Counted from the first letter of the stretch, positions 34,828 to 44,050 are shown. The stretch is DNA of 64,000 nt from Hespellia sp. (GCA_028694105.1 JAQUUC010000007.1:34491-98490); one strand, 5' to 3'. Translations and numbers: made by a program. The notes: generated from the letters alone by a model not told the origin.

Positions 34828-35876
34828 TGAATCAGTCCCCTTGCATCTGTTGTATAAATATCTGCATCCCATTCACGCCAAATATCCGGTACATCCTCAA
34901 ACGCTCTCCCTCCCACAGCAATCTTTACATCAGGAGCGCTACTGCGTAATTCTTTAATCATATTTTTACACAGAACTAAATGCTGTGGCATCGTGACGGA
35001 TAGCGCGATCAGGTCCGGCTTTTGTTCCTTCACGGTGTGAATCAGTGCTTCTTCCGGTACCCCTGCTCCCAAAAACAAGCTGTTCCATCCCGCATAGGTA
35101 AATAAATCGGTAATCATACGCATTCCCAATTCATGAAGTTCTCCTCCAATGCAGCATCCTATCATGGTATGTCCATTCGGAGGGGTTGAAAAGATCGTAA
35201 AATACAGCTGGGAAATCGCTGTCTGGGTCAATGCTGTACAGTAATGCTCCTGTGCCACGCTGATTTTTTTCTCGAACCATAATTCACCGATCTTGCGCAT
35301 CACTTTCTGTACTACTTCCAGATAAATATCAGCAATATTCATTCCTCCCTGATATAGGTTCAGGAAATACTGCATTGCCTCTTTGGAATCTTTTCTCAGG
35401 ACGATGGCAATATATTCTGCTGCAATTTGATTATATTTTTTCTTCTGTCCCTGACTCTCTTCTTCCACTATCTGAAAGCCTTCTTTGTACAGTCTTTTAA
35501 TTTCCTGTATTCCCCGCTGAATACAGCTTTCTGCGAATTCATAATTTTCTGGTGACAATTCATCTTTTAGACACACTGACATAGCAACGTAAAATTCGAT
35601 ACATTGCTCTGTCATCTGCTCTCTGCTCACATAGGTCATCAAATAGGTCAGATATTCATAAGTCCACCTCACATACGATACAAAAATCTGTTCCTGTTTT
35701 AAATCAATTGCAGACTTTAAATATGAGATTCCGTAAAAGAAGTCCCGTTTCATAAATTTCTTTGCCCGCTCAGGAAGATCTTCATATAATCCCGGTGACT
35801 GTTCGTACTGTCTTTTCGACATCCGCTGTACCAGTTCATTTAATTCATCCGCTTCATCAATATAGAACAAACTCAT
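34803..35876 (-). CDS. B12-binding protein of CarH/LitR-like type
   Basis: 357 residues. An all-helical N-terminal region (1-145) of unknown type precedes a four-helix cap with the W-x9-EH motif (W200, E210, H211: LWFEKKISVAQEHY) and a Rossmann B12 domain with E-L-H-E-L-G (246-251; H248 the expected cobalt ligand), LGAGVP and VGGRAFED. W-x9-EH and E-x-H-x2-G are the marks of light-sensing CarH/LitR modules, but the usual MerR DNA-binding domain is absent. ATG at 35876 follows GAGGAGG. It precedes, and overlaps, a kinase that lacks a sensor. Confidence 0.85.
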   Translation of the reverse strand: MSLFYIDEADELNELVQRMSKRQYEQSPGLYEDLPERAKKFMKRDFFYGISYLKSAIDLKQEQIFVSYVRWTYEYLTYLMTYVSREQMTEQCIEFYVAMSVCLKDELSPENYEFAESCIQRGIQEIKRLYKEGFQIVEEESQGQKKKYNQIAAEYIAIVLRKDSKEAMQYFLNLYQGGMNIADIYLEVVQKVMRKIGELWFEKKISVAQEHYCTALTQTAISQLYFTIFSTPPNGHTMIGCCIGGELHELGMRMITDLFTYAGWNSLFLGAGVPEEALIHTVKEQKPDLIALSVTMPQHLVLCKNMIKELRSSAPDVKIAVGGRAFEDVPDIWREWDADIYTTDARGLIQWAQKNIS

Positions 35877-36119
35877 ACTTAGCTTCCTCCTCGGTGACCC
35901 ACTTTCTCCACGCAAACTTACTCTTTTATATCGTATCACGTAAAAAGAATTTATTCAACATTTCACACAATATAATCCTTAAAATACTTCACTATATGTT
36001 CATTTTCACCAAAAATTTTGAAGAATGGTTTATTCTCCCGTTGACAGCCAATCATCCACAAATATATAATAAAAAGAACAATATTCGATTTTGAGGGAGT
36101 AACAGATCTGACGAAAAGG

Positions 36120-36545
36120 ATGCTGGCTATTTTAGAGGACGGAATGAAAAATGAACCAGCAATCAAATTGATTCGCATGGCTTTTCCCATGATCATGTAT
36201 TGGATTACTCATAACCAGAAATGGTTCATAAAATGTATGATGCCAATGGCTGTAACGGTGGATAACATTGATGATGATATCTTTGAGACTGCAAAATGCA
36301 GCATTGACAATGCAAAAATAAAGGCAGGTATGCCGAGCAATGTAAACCCAAAAGATATGAGAAAATGTCTTGCTCCCACACTTGTTTTGGCTGGTGAAAA
36401 CGACTGCATGTTCCCGGCTGATTTAGTTATTCCACAGTCTGAAAAAATAATTACAAACTGTACTACTTATCTATTGCAAGACAGAGGACATATGAACAAA
36501 CTCACTAAAACAGAGCAGGATAAAGTGATAGAGTTTCTAAAGTAA
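36120..36545 (+). pseudogene. Alpha/beta-hydrolase remnant (C-terminal half)
   Basis: 141 residues align with the cap and C-terminal end of an alpha/beta hydrolase: the catalytic Asp region LAPTLVLAGENDCMFP and the catalytic His region LQDRGHMNKLT. The nucleophile motif and first half are missing, the frame upstream is closed, and there is no good ribosome site. It is likely a truncated gene. The 243 bases between it and the B12-binding gene hold only the B12 gene's upstream region. Confidence 0.7.
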
Positions 36546-36599
36546 GCTAAAGATCAATATCTGCGGGTGCGAAACTATTTTATGTCCGCCCGTTGAGGT

Positions 36600-36740
36600 T
36601 TGATTATATAACATACAAAGATAAAAACGCAACGTATGCAGAAATACACACCAGAGCCGGTAGGTAGCCCGGCCGTCCTACATGTTAGGGTAAGTAACCT
36701 GCCCCTCCGGGTTGTCCATTCTTTGTCCATTTCAATTAAT
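36600..36740 (+). ncRNA. Probable yjdF-type (azaaromatic) riboswitch
   Basis: A long GC-rich leader directly upstream of a YjdF-family gene. It contains ACGCAACGTATGCAGA, then nested stems (GCCGG...CCGGC at about 36657-36674; GGTTACTTACCC-type pairing; GGGGC/CCCGG) ending close to the ribosome site at 36745. YjdF genes of Firmicutes are commonly preceded by this riboswitch class. Boundaries and class are inferred from position and partial sequence recall, not from a covariance-model search. Confidence 0.6.
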
Positions 36741-36756
36741 TAAAGGAGGGATTATT

Positions 36757-37173
36757 ATGGGCAGAGTAAGTGACAAGTTAACGGTGTATTTTGATGAACC
36801 ATTCTGGGTCGGCGTTTTTGAAAGACTTGAAGACCAAAAGTTATACGTAGCTAAAGTGACGTTTGGCGCAGAGCCAAAGGATTATGAGGTTTATGAATTC
36901 ATCCTAAAACACTATTACAACTTGAAATTCAGTCCAGCTGTGGAGTCTGCTGTAAAGGAACTCAAAGTAAATCCAAAGAGAATGCAGCGTGCTGTAAAAA
37001 AACAATTACAAGACACTGGGATTGGCACAAAGGCACAGCAGGCTTTGAAATTACAGCAGGAACAGTGCAGGCAGGAACGCAAAGTGAAAAGTCGCGAGCA
37101 AAAGCTGGCCGAAGCAAAGCACATGTTTGAACTAAAACAGCAAAAGAAAAAAGAGAAGCATCGGGGCAGATAA
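36757..37173 (+). CDS. yjdF: YjdF-family protein
   Basis: 138 residues. The opening KLTVYFDEPFWVGVFERLED and VTFGAEPKDYEVYEFILKHY are family hallmarks; the second half is a Lys/Arg/Gln-rich helix probably coiled or RNA/ligand-contacting. Function is unknown, but the associated riboswitch binds toxic aromatic compounds, so a role in detoxifying or sequestering them is proposed. ATG at 36757 has AAAGGAGGG six bases upstream. Confidence 0.88.
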   Translation: MGRVSDKLTVYFDEPFWVGVFERLEDQKLYVAKVTFGAEPKDYEVYEFILKHYYNLKFSPAVESAVKELKVNPKRMQRAVKKQLQDTGIGTKAQQALKLQQEQCRQERKVKSREQKLAEAKHMFELKQQKKKEKHRGR

Positions 37174-37349
37174 TGCCCTGCTGCAGTCTCCTCTGTTGAC
37201 AAGGGAAATTTATAATCTGTGAAAGAGGATATTCAAAAATCTCTAAAAGAAAGACGTATCATTATTAACAAATAAATGTTTGATTTGATTGGAGCGCAGA
37301 TTTCCTGATGCATTTTTTGAGCATTTAGATGTTTTTATCAATTACTAAA

Positions 37350-38285
37350 TTATTGTTTTATTCTTTTTTCAAGCTCTTCGATTCTTCGATATAGGATTTC
37401 AAGTTCATGTTCTGCCTTTTCTGCACGCGCTTCTGCTTTTTCCGCACGCTCTTTTTCCTTCCGGGTATTCTCCTGTTCTATATGCTGCCCATATTCAATT
37501 AGATGTTCTCCTGTAATTGCCAAGCTTCCCATCTCCTTCCGAAATTCTTCGTTATCCGAAAAATCGATATAATCATCTACTTCTGTTACATCATAGAAAA
37601 TACCATGCAGAAAGCGTATGATATCTATGATGTTCTTATCCACAGCTTCTCCGATTCTTATAATCACAAGCCCCATCAGATCATAGTTTTCTTCTTTCGT
37701 CACAACGTCACCAATATTTTTCGTGTTAGTAAACTTGTAATAAGACACCGTGTTCCACAAATATTGTGGCAGGTTTCCAACACAGATAAAGATACAGTAA
37801 GCCTTCTCCAGCTTGTTGTAATTCGTCTTTGCATTTACCACTTCAATCTGCGAGCCAATTAATCTTGACAGATTGTAAATTCCACGCTTTTCAATTGGAT
37901 ATCCCGGATGATACTTTCCCTGTAGTTCGATGTCAATATGAAGATGTACCGGTTTCTCGACTGGTTGTAACACTCGAAATTTAACATCAAAGGTTAAATT
38001 TGTCTCATCCCTTGAAGTCATTGTAGTATCATCTCCTGCAATGCGGCTGTCTGTGTCCAGCGCAATGTAATCTTCTACAGAAATACTGTTGCCCTCGATA
38101 AATCCCATAATCTCCTGACAAGAGTAATGTTCATATTCCGGCACACTGTACTTTAAAATATTCGCTAAAACTTCCTTGTGGCGGAACACTTTTTTTCCAA
38201 TCTCATCATACCGATTCTCCTCCGGTGCCTGCTTTAATGAGTTCTCCAATCCAATGGTTCCCCTTACTCTGCTGACTTGTTTCAT
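37350..38285 (-). CDS. PD-(D/E)XK nuclease-family (Rpn/transposase-like) protein
   Basis: 311 residues with the Rpn/PDDEXK-transposase pattern: FDVKFRVLQ, then LHIDIELQGKYHPGYPIEKR (the E-x-Q of the nuclease core) and RGIYNLSRLIGSQI. The end is a charged coiled coil of EKAEARAEKAEHELE repeats. These proteins are found in multiple copies in Lachnospiraceae and are thought to make recombination-promoting DNA nucleases. Start set at ATG 38285 after GGAGG. Flanking DNA shows no terminal repeats. Confidence 0.85.
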   Translation of the reverse strand: MKQVSRVRGTIGLENSLKQAPEENRYDEIGKKVFRHKEVLANILKYSVPEYEHYSCQEIMGFIEGNSISVEDYIALDTDSRIAGDDTTMTSRDETNLTFDVKFRVLQPVEKPVHLHIDIELQGKYHPGYPIEKRGIYNLSRLIGSQIEVVNAKTNYNKLEKAYCIFICVGNLPQYLWNTVSYYKFTNTKNIGDVVTKEENYDLMGLVIIRIGEAVDKNIIDIIRFLHGIFYDVTEVDDYIDFSDNEEFRKEMGSLAITGEHLIEYGQHIEQENTRKEKERAEKAEARAEKAEHELEILYRRIEELEKRIKQ

Positions 38286-38532
38286 ATCTTTTCCTCCTTG
38301 CGAAAATATTGCAGGAGGAAATGCTTTCGTCCGTGTAAAAAATCCTCTCTGCTTATCATTGGGTTGTTTAAGCATCGAAAATTTCTATGAACGGTCGAAC
38401 GACCAATATATAGAACGCTATTGCGTTATAAGAAAAATAGAAAGTAATGCTTGTAAAAAGGATATCATATAATTCTTCCAAAAGCAATACTTATAATATA
38501 TTTTATTTCTTAATTGTCCAGTTTTTATCACC

Positions 38533-39351
38533 TTATTTCGAAAACAAGTACCAGTACTTATCCATCTGCCATCGCAGCATCTGCTCAACTCTCCGCTTTA
38601 TTTCTTCCGGGTAATACGGCTCCTTTTCCAGCAATCTCCCTATATCCTTTTTTTCAAAATTCATCCGCAGATTGCATCCATACAATTTTTCCACGGCATC
38701 CAGTGCCTCATTAAAATCGCTCGAAACTGTTTTTGCTTCTACTTCTTTCATCAGCATCAGCAGGTCACCGTCGAGAGGATAATCCATTGTAGTATCTGAT
38801 AGCAACGCCCCTCCATGATCAAAGATCGGACAATATCGATATGTTCCTAAATCATCCAGCAGGACAGCAATATTATGCGTATGCCGATCCTCATTTTTAA
38901 AAAAAGCATCGATTGTAAGGAGGATACTCATATATTTTCCAAACTCGGCAAGACCTGTCATCTTCTCCGTCTGTTCCACAAGAAACTGTATCCGGTCTTC
39001 TACCTCATCAATCGTATAAATACATTCATTCAGACTTCTTCCGTAGACCGTCTGAAACAATCGCTCCAATGTAATAATCTGCCATCCTTCCTGAAGAAAA
39101 TTCTGACTTACGCACCCCCGATACTGCTGGCTCTTATACTGTATCTCTTCCGTTTCATAACGAATAAACCAATCCTTTTTCAAATCAGTATGCTCCAGCA
39201 AATGAGATACCATGTACTCACTTAAACCCTCATATCCTATATAATCCGTCTTATACCACAGTTGATCTTTTCGCCATTTTAGCTGATTTCCTTTAGATGA
39301 CTTGCGATAATCCATATAAATGTCCTGCTCAAATACCTCAATCATACGCAC
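38533..39351 (-). CDS. HipA-like kinase-fold protein
   Basis: 272 residues. The kinase catalytic loop is FFKNEDRHTHNIAVLLDD and the metal-binding DFD-like motif is CPIFDHGGALLSDT, as in the C-terminal half of HipA; the N-terminal part is a reduced ligand domain. It overlaps the preceding HTH gene by 14 bases. Likely a toxin or signalling kinase controlled by that HTH protein, by analogy with HipBA. Confidence 0.83.
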   Translation of the reverse strand: MRMIEVFEQDIYMDYRKSSKGNQLKWRKDQLWYKTDYIGYEGLSEYMVSHLLEHTDLKKDWFIRYETEEIQYKSQQYRGCVSQNFLQEGWQIITLERLFQTVYGRSLNECIYTIDEVEDRIQFLVEQTEKMTGLAEFGKYMSILLTIDAFFKNEDRHTHNIAVLLDDLGTYRYCPIFDHGGALLSDTTMDYPLDGDLLMLMKEVEAKTVSSDFNEALDAVEKLYGCNLRMNFEKKDIGRLLEKEPYYPEEIKRRVEQMLRWQMDKYWYLFSK

Positions 39352-39892
39352 CTCTTTCTATCTTCAACCAAAACTCATCCTCCGCCATTCTGCCTTCCGT
39401 CCTCTGCACAATCAGCATTGGATCATAAAATGGAATTGACAACTCTTTTAACATCAGCTTCATTTTATCCAGATTTCTTGAAAAACACCGTGATTCCAAA
39501 AAATCTTCATACTGTTCATATGTTGGATGCTCTTCTTTTCCAAATGCACGATAAATATAATCTTTCCGATAATTGTATATTTTAATTTTCCGATTTCTAT
39601 CATCAATGTCTATCACTGTACACACCTGATTTCGAAACATATAAATCATACGAAGTGGAAATGCTTTCTCTGGAATCTCCAGTCCGACTGCAAGATCGGT
39701 ATCATTTTCCATCAGGCTAAGCAGTGTCGTGATTGGACCAATAATCTCCTTGTCACAGCTCTCCCATCTTTCAATCGTCTTTTTCGAAACATTTACTAAA
39801 ACTGCAAAGTCAGCCTGTGTCATATTCAATTTGTTTCTAAGTCTTTTTAAATCAATTCCCCGCACTGCTTTTTGGACTGCAAATTGTTTCAT
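39338..39892 (-). CDS. HTH protein paired with the HipA-like kinase
   Basis: 184 residues. Residues 15-65 are an Xre-type HTH (RNKLNMTQADFAVLVNVSKK, TIERWES); the rest (from about 75) is a beta-rich domain of unknown type (RMIYMFRNQVCTVIDIDDRN, KIKIYNY). It precedes and overlaps the kinase gene, the order of an antitoxin-toxin pair. It is longer than a typical HipB. Confidence 0.8.
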   Translation of the reverse strand: MKQFAVQKAVRGIDLKRLRNKLNMTQADFAVLVNVSKKTIERWESCDKEIIGPITTLLSLMENDTDLAVGLEIPEKAFPLRMIYMFRNQVCTVIDIDDRNRKIKIYNYRKDYIYRAFGKEEHPTYEQYEDFLESRCFSRNLDKMKLMLKELSIPFYDPMLIVQRTEGRMAEDEFWLKIERGAYD

Positions 39893-40015
39893 CTTATCAT
39901 CCTCTTCTAAATAGATTAACCGATATTTCTATCTTTATACATTATAATACCCTCAAAACAAGGGTTTGTAAAGCATTTTTACTCCTTATTTTGAGGGTGC
40001 TATGATTTCACTATT

Positions 40016-40231
40016 CTACTTTTTGAGTTCTCTTTGATATTCTAAAATATCACCCGGCTGACAATTTAAAACATCACAAATCGCATCTAATGTTGAGAAA
40101 CGAATCGCACTTATTTTTCCGGTTTTCATTTTAGATAAATTAACATTCGAAACCCCGACTTTTTCTGAAAGTTCCTTTAATGACATCTTTCTATCTGCCA
40201 TTACTCGATCTAACCTTAATATAATCGCCAT
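40016..40231 (-). CDS. Xre-family HTH protein
   Basis: 71 residues: VMADRKMSLKELSEKVGVSN then LSKMKTGKISAIRFSTLDAI, CDVLNCQPGDILEY. It matches the YozG-type regulators that partner DUF2975 membrane proteins; the DUF2975 gene lies 8 bases upstream on the same strand. Confidence 0.88.
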   Translation of the reverse strand: MAIILRLDRVMADRKMSLKELSEKVGVSNVNLSKMKTGKISAIRFSTLDAICDVLNCQPGDILEYQRELKK

Positions 40232-40239
40232 ATACCCAC

Positions 40240-40734
40240 CTACAATATTTCATCGATTTCATTTTGCATGGAGAATCCCTGTTTAATAATTCCTGCAAAA
40301 ATCAGTAAAATGATTCCTAATATCAAGATATTTCCATCCGCCAGCATAAATGTTCCATACGACACGATCTCAAAGCCCGAAGTTTTATACCCCTGCAGCT
40401 GTGGTAATAAAAATGCAGATACCATAATCAGACTTCCAACAATTCGCATGCATTGCACTACCAGCTTTGAAAATAACTTCTGGCTTGATGCTATTTTAAT
40501 TATTGAAACAAAACAGCACAAAATGCAGAGAAAATAAAATACCTGCCTTACATATCCACACATTCCAACTTCCAGCCATACTTGTTTTCTCATACCAAAT
40601 ATAATATAGGAAACCCCACCCAAACTTTGTATTCCGGTCAAAAATATTCCTAATCCAAGTAAAACCTTAAAACCTCTTGAATATCCTTTTTTCTCTCTTC
40701 TTTCCACATTTGTTGTATAAACATTCTCATCCAT
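40240..40734 (-). CDS. DUF2975-type membrane protein
   Basis: 164 residues with four membrane helices (VLLGLGIFLTGIQSLGG; FYFLCILCCFVSIIKIA; IVGSLIMVSAFLLP; NILILGIILLIFAGIIK) and a short cytosolic tail. Together with the following Xre gene it forms the common DUF2975/Xre pair. Function unknown. Confidence 0.75.
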   Translation of the reverse strand: MDENVYTTNVERREKKGYSRGFKVLLGLGIFLTGIQSLGGVSYIIFGMRKQVWLEVGMCGYVRQVFYFLCILCCFVSIIKIASSQKLFSKLVVQCMRIVGSLIMVSAFLLPQLQGYKTSGFEIVSYGTFMLADGNILILGIILLIFAGIIKQGFSMQNEIDEIL

Positions 40735-41020
40735 ATCATTAAAGCCTCCTACAAAATTTCGTCAGATTCTCGTTATACGTACTTGTCATCTGTACGCTTT
40801 TCCCTGACTTTAGTGTAGCACTGAGCATAATGTATGTCAATTATTTATTAATGATTATCATTAATTTTCACTCGTTTTAAATTAATTGAATATCCCTTGA
40901 ATCCGTAATGTGTATTTTTAAATTCCGTTTTTGTTTATTTCCATATTAAGTGTACGAGTAATTTCCAACAAAACACATACCAGATAAGAATGCTGAAATA
41001 ACCGGCAAACCAATTAAAAA

Positions 41021-41094
41021 TGACCCCTGTGGGACTCGAACCCAACATTGCCAGCGTGAAAGGCTGGTGTCCTTACCATTTAGACCAAGGGGCC
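41021..41094 (-). tRNA. tRNA-Glu (anticodon TTC)
   Basis: Cloverleaf with acceptor GGCCCCT/AGGGGTC (one G-T pair), anticodon loop CTTTCAC closed by CCAGC/GCTGG, T-loop TTCGAGT and discriminator A. Confidence 0.95.
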
Positions 41095-41154
41095 TGATGC
41101 AGACTCCGTAAAGAATCTGCTATAGTTTATGCGCTGATTAAATACTGGACGTTT

Positions 41155-41388
41155 TTACACATACCTGGCAACTAAAATATCATCGATCTGTACTTGAAAC
41201 ACAGCAGCTAAAACAACTAAATTATCCAAAGATGGCAGAGTTGTTCCATGTTGCCACTTATAGATTGCCTGTGGTGTCGCAAATCCAAAGATATCCTGTA
41301 AGTTTTTAACTGATAAACCTGTGTTCACTCGCAAGTTGACAATATTCTGACCTGTCAAAGCCATGTCTATCGTTGGCAATGTAGACAT
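41155..41388 (-). CDS. Xre-family HTH protein
   Basis: 77 residues with an HTH (GLSVKNLQDIFGFATPQAIY, KWQHGTTLPSLDNLVVLA) and a conserved start preceded by GGAGG. It lies 42 bases beyond the rtcB stop codon, in the same direction; a role with RtcB is not evident. Confidence 0.82.
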   Translation of the reverse strand: MSTLPTIDMALTGQNIVNLRVNTGLSVKNLQDIFGFATPQAIYKWQHGTTLPSLDNLVVLAAVFQVQIDDILVARYV

Positions 41389-41430
41389 TTCATTTTCCTC
41401 CTGTTCCGGCTCTGGCCAGAACAGTTTGTT

Positions 41431-42507
41431 CTAGTCAGATGCCTTAAAATTATAAATCGGTTTCATTACATCAATCACATCCACTGAATCCCGGATGACA
41501 TCTATAATATCTTCCAAAGATTTGTATGCCATCGGTGCTTCATCCAGCGTCGAATTGTTTACAGAAGTTGTATAAATCCCTGACATTGCAGTTTTATAGG
41601 CTTCCATATCAATCGTTTCTTTTGCTTTTCTTCTGGACATTAATCTTCCAGCCCCATGCGGCGCTGAATAGTTCCATTCTGCATTTCCTTTTCCTGTAGC
41701 AAGAACGCTTCCATCCCGCATATTGATTGGGATAAGCACTTGCTCTCCTTCGTGTGCCGCAATCGCTCCTTTACGAAGGATCATTTCCTCTGTATCAATA
41801 TAGTTATGGATTGTGTGAAATCCATTAGTTCCGGTCATTCCAGTTCTTTGAAGTAAAACTTCGGCAATCTTCTCTCGGTTATGTCTGGCAAAATTCTGAC
41901 ATATTTCAACATCATGCAAATAATCTTCCAAATACGTTCCATACAAAAAGCATAAGTCCTCCGGAATTGTAGTCTCTCGTTTATTCCATGCTATTTCTGC
42001 CACTTGTTTTCCAAGATTTCGGCTGCCGGTGTGGATCACAAGATACTTCATTCCATCTGCAGCCTGATCCACTTCAATAAAATGGTTCCCTCCACCCAGT
42101 GTTCCTAAGCTTCTCTCCAATCTTTTTGTATCTCTGAGACTTCTATGACAGCGTAATTCTGTTAAGTCAAATCTCTCCTGACGTCCTTCCCATACATTCA
42201 TACCTGATGGCACATAGTGAGCTGCTTCATCTAGCTTTTCAAAATCAACCTGCTCTTTGCCAATAGAAACTGTATACATTCCACAGCCAATATCTACACC
42301 TACAATGTTTGGCACTGCCTTATCGCAGACTGTCATTGTCGTGCCTATAGTACAGCCTTTTCCGGCATGTACATCCGGCATGATTCTGATTTTGCTTCCC
42401 TCTGCGAACTCATAATCACACATTCTGCGAATCTGCTCAATTGCTTCGTCTTCTATTACTTTTGCATAGCAGATTGCAGTATTCTTCTTTCCTTTTATCT
42501 CTAACAT
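41431..42507 (-). CDS. rtcB: RtcB-family RNA ligase
   Basis: 358 residues; GTP-dependent ligase joining 2',3'-cyclic phosphate or 3'-phosphate to 5'-OH RNA ends. Metal and nucleotide motifs: MPDVHAGKGCTIGTTM, VGVDIGCGMYTV, LGGGNHFIEVDQ, HTGSRNLGKQVAE and SAPHGAGRLMSRRKA (guanylylated His of PHGAGR). It is a short, bacterial RtcB. No RtcA/RtcR neighbour. A HipA-like operon ends just upstream with its own terminator. Confidence 0.95.
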   Translation of the reverse strand: MLEIKGKKNTAICYAKVIEDEAIEQIRRMCDYEFAEGSKIRIMPDVHAGKGCTIGTTMTVCDKAVPNIVGVDIGCGMYTVSIGKEQVDFEKLDEAAHYVPSGMNVWEGRQERFDLTELRCHRSLRDTKRLERSLGTLGGGNHFIEVDQAADGMKYLVIHTGSRNLGKQVAEIAWNKRETTIPEDLCFLYGTYLEDYLHDVEICQNFARHNREKIAEVLLQRTGMTGTNGFHTIHNYIDTEEMILRKGAIAAHEGEQVLIPINMRDGSVLATGKGNAEWNYSAPHGAGRLMSRRKAKETIDMEAYKTAMSGIYTTSVNNSTLDEAPMAYKSLEDIIDVIRDSVDVIDVMKPIYNFKASD

Positions 42508-42567
42508 ATTTTCTCCTTTTTTGACTACATTCCTTAGAAATTCCCCATCTGAGCTAATGGAGTAAAA

Positions 42568-42604
42568 AAATCCGCCTACCTGTTCTCACAAGATAAGCGG
42601 ATTT
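42568..42604 (-). terminator. Terminator of the HipA-like operon
   Basis: AAATCCGC / GCGGATTT stem with a T-run reading leftward, between the small 76-residue gene and rtcB. Confidence 0.7.
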
Positions 42605-42641
42605 AAAAATCTCTGTATTGATTTCAATCTATATCAACCAA

Positions 42642-42872
42642 TCACATCAGCATTTGTCTTATCTTAAATGAGCGTATGAAATTGAAGCCCTGTTTTGAAT
42701 CCAGTGCTTTCTCATTACGTTCACTATTAAGAATAAATGTTAAAGTCATTACTGTTGTCATTGTCGTTATTTCCCTTCTGGACATCTGCCCGCTGTTTCT
42801 TACTAGAAACAATATAACATGTTTTTTCAATTCTGTCATTATACTTGTGGTATAACTATTCCCGCTCATCAT
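42642..42872 (-). CDS. Small protein coupled to the HipA-like gene
   Basis: 76 codons. The ATG overlaps the stop of the HipA-like gene (ATGA), and a terminator follows, which supports expression. The sequence (TELKKHVILFLVRNSGQMSR) looks helical; I do not recognise the family. It could be an antitoxin or accessory component, or a chance frame. Confidence 0.4.
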   Translation of the reverse strand: MMSGNSYTTSIMTELKKHVILFLVRNSGQMSRREITTMTTVMTLTFILNSERNEKALDSKQGFNFIRSFKIRQMLM

Positions 42873-43972
42873 TGAGAAGTCGTTTCAAGAGCATCTTGCA
42901 GAATTGCCACATGCTTTTTTACCATGTCCCACTGCTGGTCAGTCATGAGCTCTGGTTTGTCCATCGCATTCATTTTTTTGAAGTCCGGCCTGATTATCCC
43001 TGTGGATTTTACCGCTGACTTTTCAAGAGACTCTTCGTAAGATGTTTGTGATCGCAAATTTTCTGATAGGTGAAATGCCCGGTCGTGATCAAACAAATCA
43101 CATAAGTCGATTAATTTTCCCGATTCATTATCCATAATAAATCCCCAGTTTTGTGTGTGACGATCCGAATTGTTCAGTATATAATCAGCCACCTGCATTT
43201 CGTGGTATTTTTGAGCGGAAATCTGTATTGCCACATCTATTGGGTCCATATTATAAAACGAACAAAATTTTTCAATCTCCTCAAATGGAACAAACGATTT
43301 ATCTTCTGATGTAAAGATTTTTGAATGAACAATCTTCTCTCCCACTCCATCCAGCCAGCCTTTTCGTTCTGCACTAATGTATTTTGAAATCTGTTCGTCT
43401 GTCGACAATTTGTATTCAATATGTGTAAAGTCCAAGGCATTCAGAATATCATTCGCTGCAATTTCATTTTTTCCAACCTTGTGTAAATACAGAATCTCAT
43501 TTTCACGAATCCACGCCTTCGCATTCACGCCTAATGTTGTCAGCTCCGGTGTTGGCTCTGTAATCCTCTTTCTGCTTTCGTTTAATGGGATGGAATGTAC
43601 ATTTGTTCGTCCAGAGAGTGAAGTCTCAACAATTGAAAGCGAAATCGCATTCTTAAAAAGATTTCTTTTTTCCCATGTGATTACGTCATCCGCTTCCCTT
43701 ATCCAATAAGAGTCCGTCAGACTAAATCCGCGGCATTTCAGAAAGACATCATAATGACTTGACTGAGATAATCCATATGCATTTAGAATTTCTTTTGCAT
43801 ATATTCTGTCTATTGGAAGAATTCGATTTGCAGCCCAATTGTAGTAATCTTCTCCCGTCACCGTTTCTTTTCTCAAAGAAAAAGGCAATCGATCAAAATC
43901 TAAAATTTTACACTGCAGGTTCTCATCAATCTCTAATACCGGCGTATCTTTTATCATTAATGTTTTTTTCAT
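42869..43972 (-). CDS. HipA-like kinase-fold protein
   Basis: About 367 residues. The C-terminal kinase motifs are present: ADYILNNSDRHTQNWGFIMD and LCDLFDHDRAFHLSE. The N-terminal 200 residues are not recognised. Start set at the ATG preceded by GGAGGG; the longer frame upstream reads through a terminator. No HTH partner is adjacent, unlike the locus at 38.5-39.9 kb, so it is an orphan or pairs with the small downstream gene. Confidence 0.8.
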   Translation of the reverse strand: MKKTLMIKDTPVLEIDENLQCKILDFDRLPFSLRKETVTGEDYYNWAANRILPIDRIYAKEILNAYGLSQSSHYDVFLKCRGFSLTDSYWIREADDVITWEKRNLFKNAISLSIVETSLSGRTNVHSIPLNESRKRITEPTPELTTLGVNAKAWIRENEILYLHKVGKNEIAANDILNALDFTHIEYKLSTDEQISKYISAERKGWLDGVGEKIVHSKIFTSEDKSFVPFEEIEKFCSFYNMDPIDVAIQISAQKYHEMQVADYILNNSDRHTQNWGFIMDNESGKLIDLCDLFDHDRAFHLSENLRSQTSYEESLEKSAVKSTGIIRPDFKKMNAMDKPELMTDQQWDMVKKHVAILQDALETTSQ

Positions 43973-44050
43973 GAACCCTCCGCTCCTTCCTGTGCGCCAA
44001 AATTGAAGCCCACACCATTTACTCTTTGAACAATATTTTTTACAACAAAA

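Noticed and set aside
10000..44000. Prophage or conjugative element
   Set aside because: No capsid, terminase, relaxase or Type IV genes; only recombinase scraps. The region is an accessory island but not an intact mobile element.
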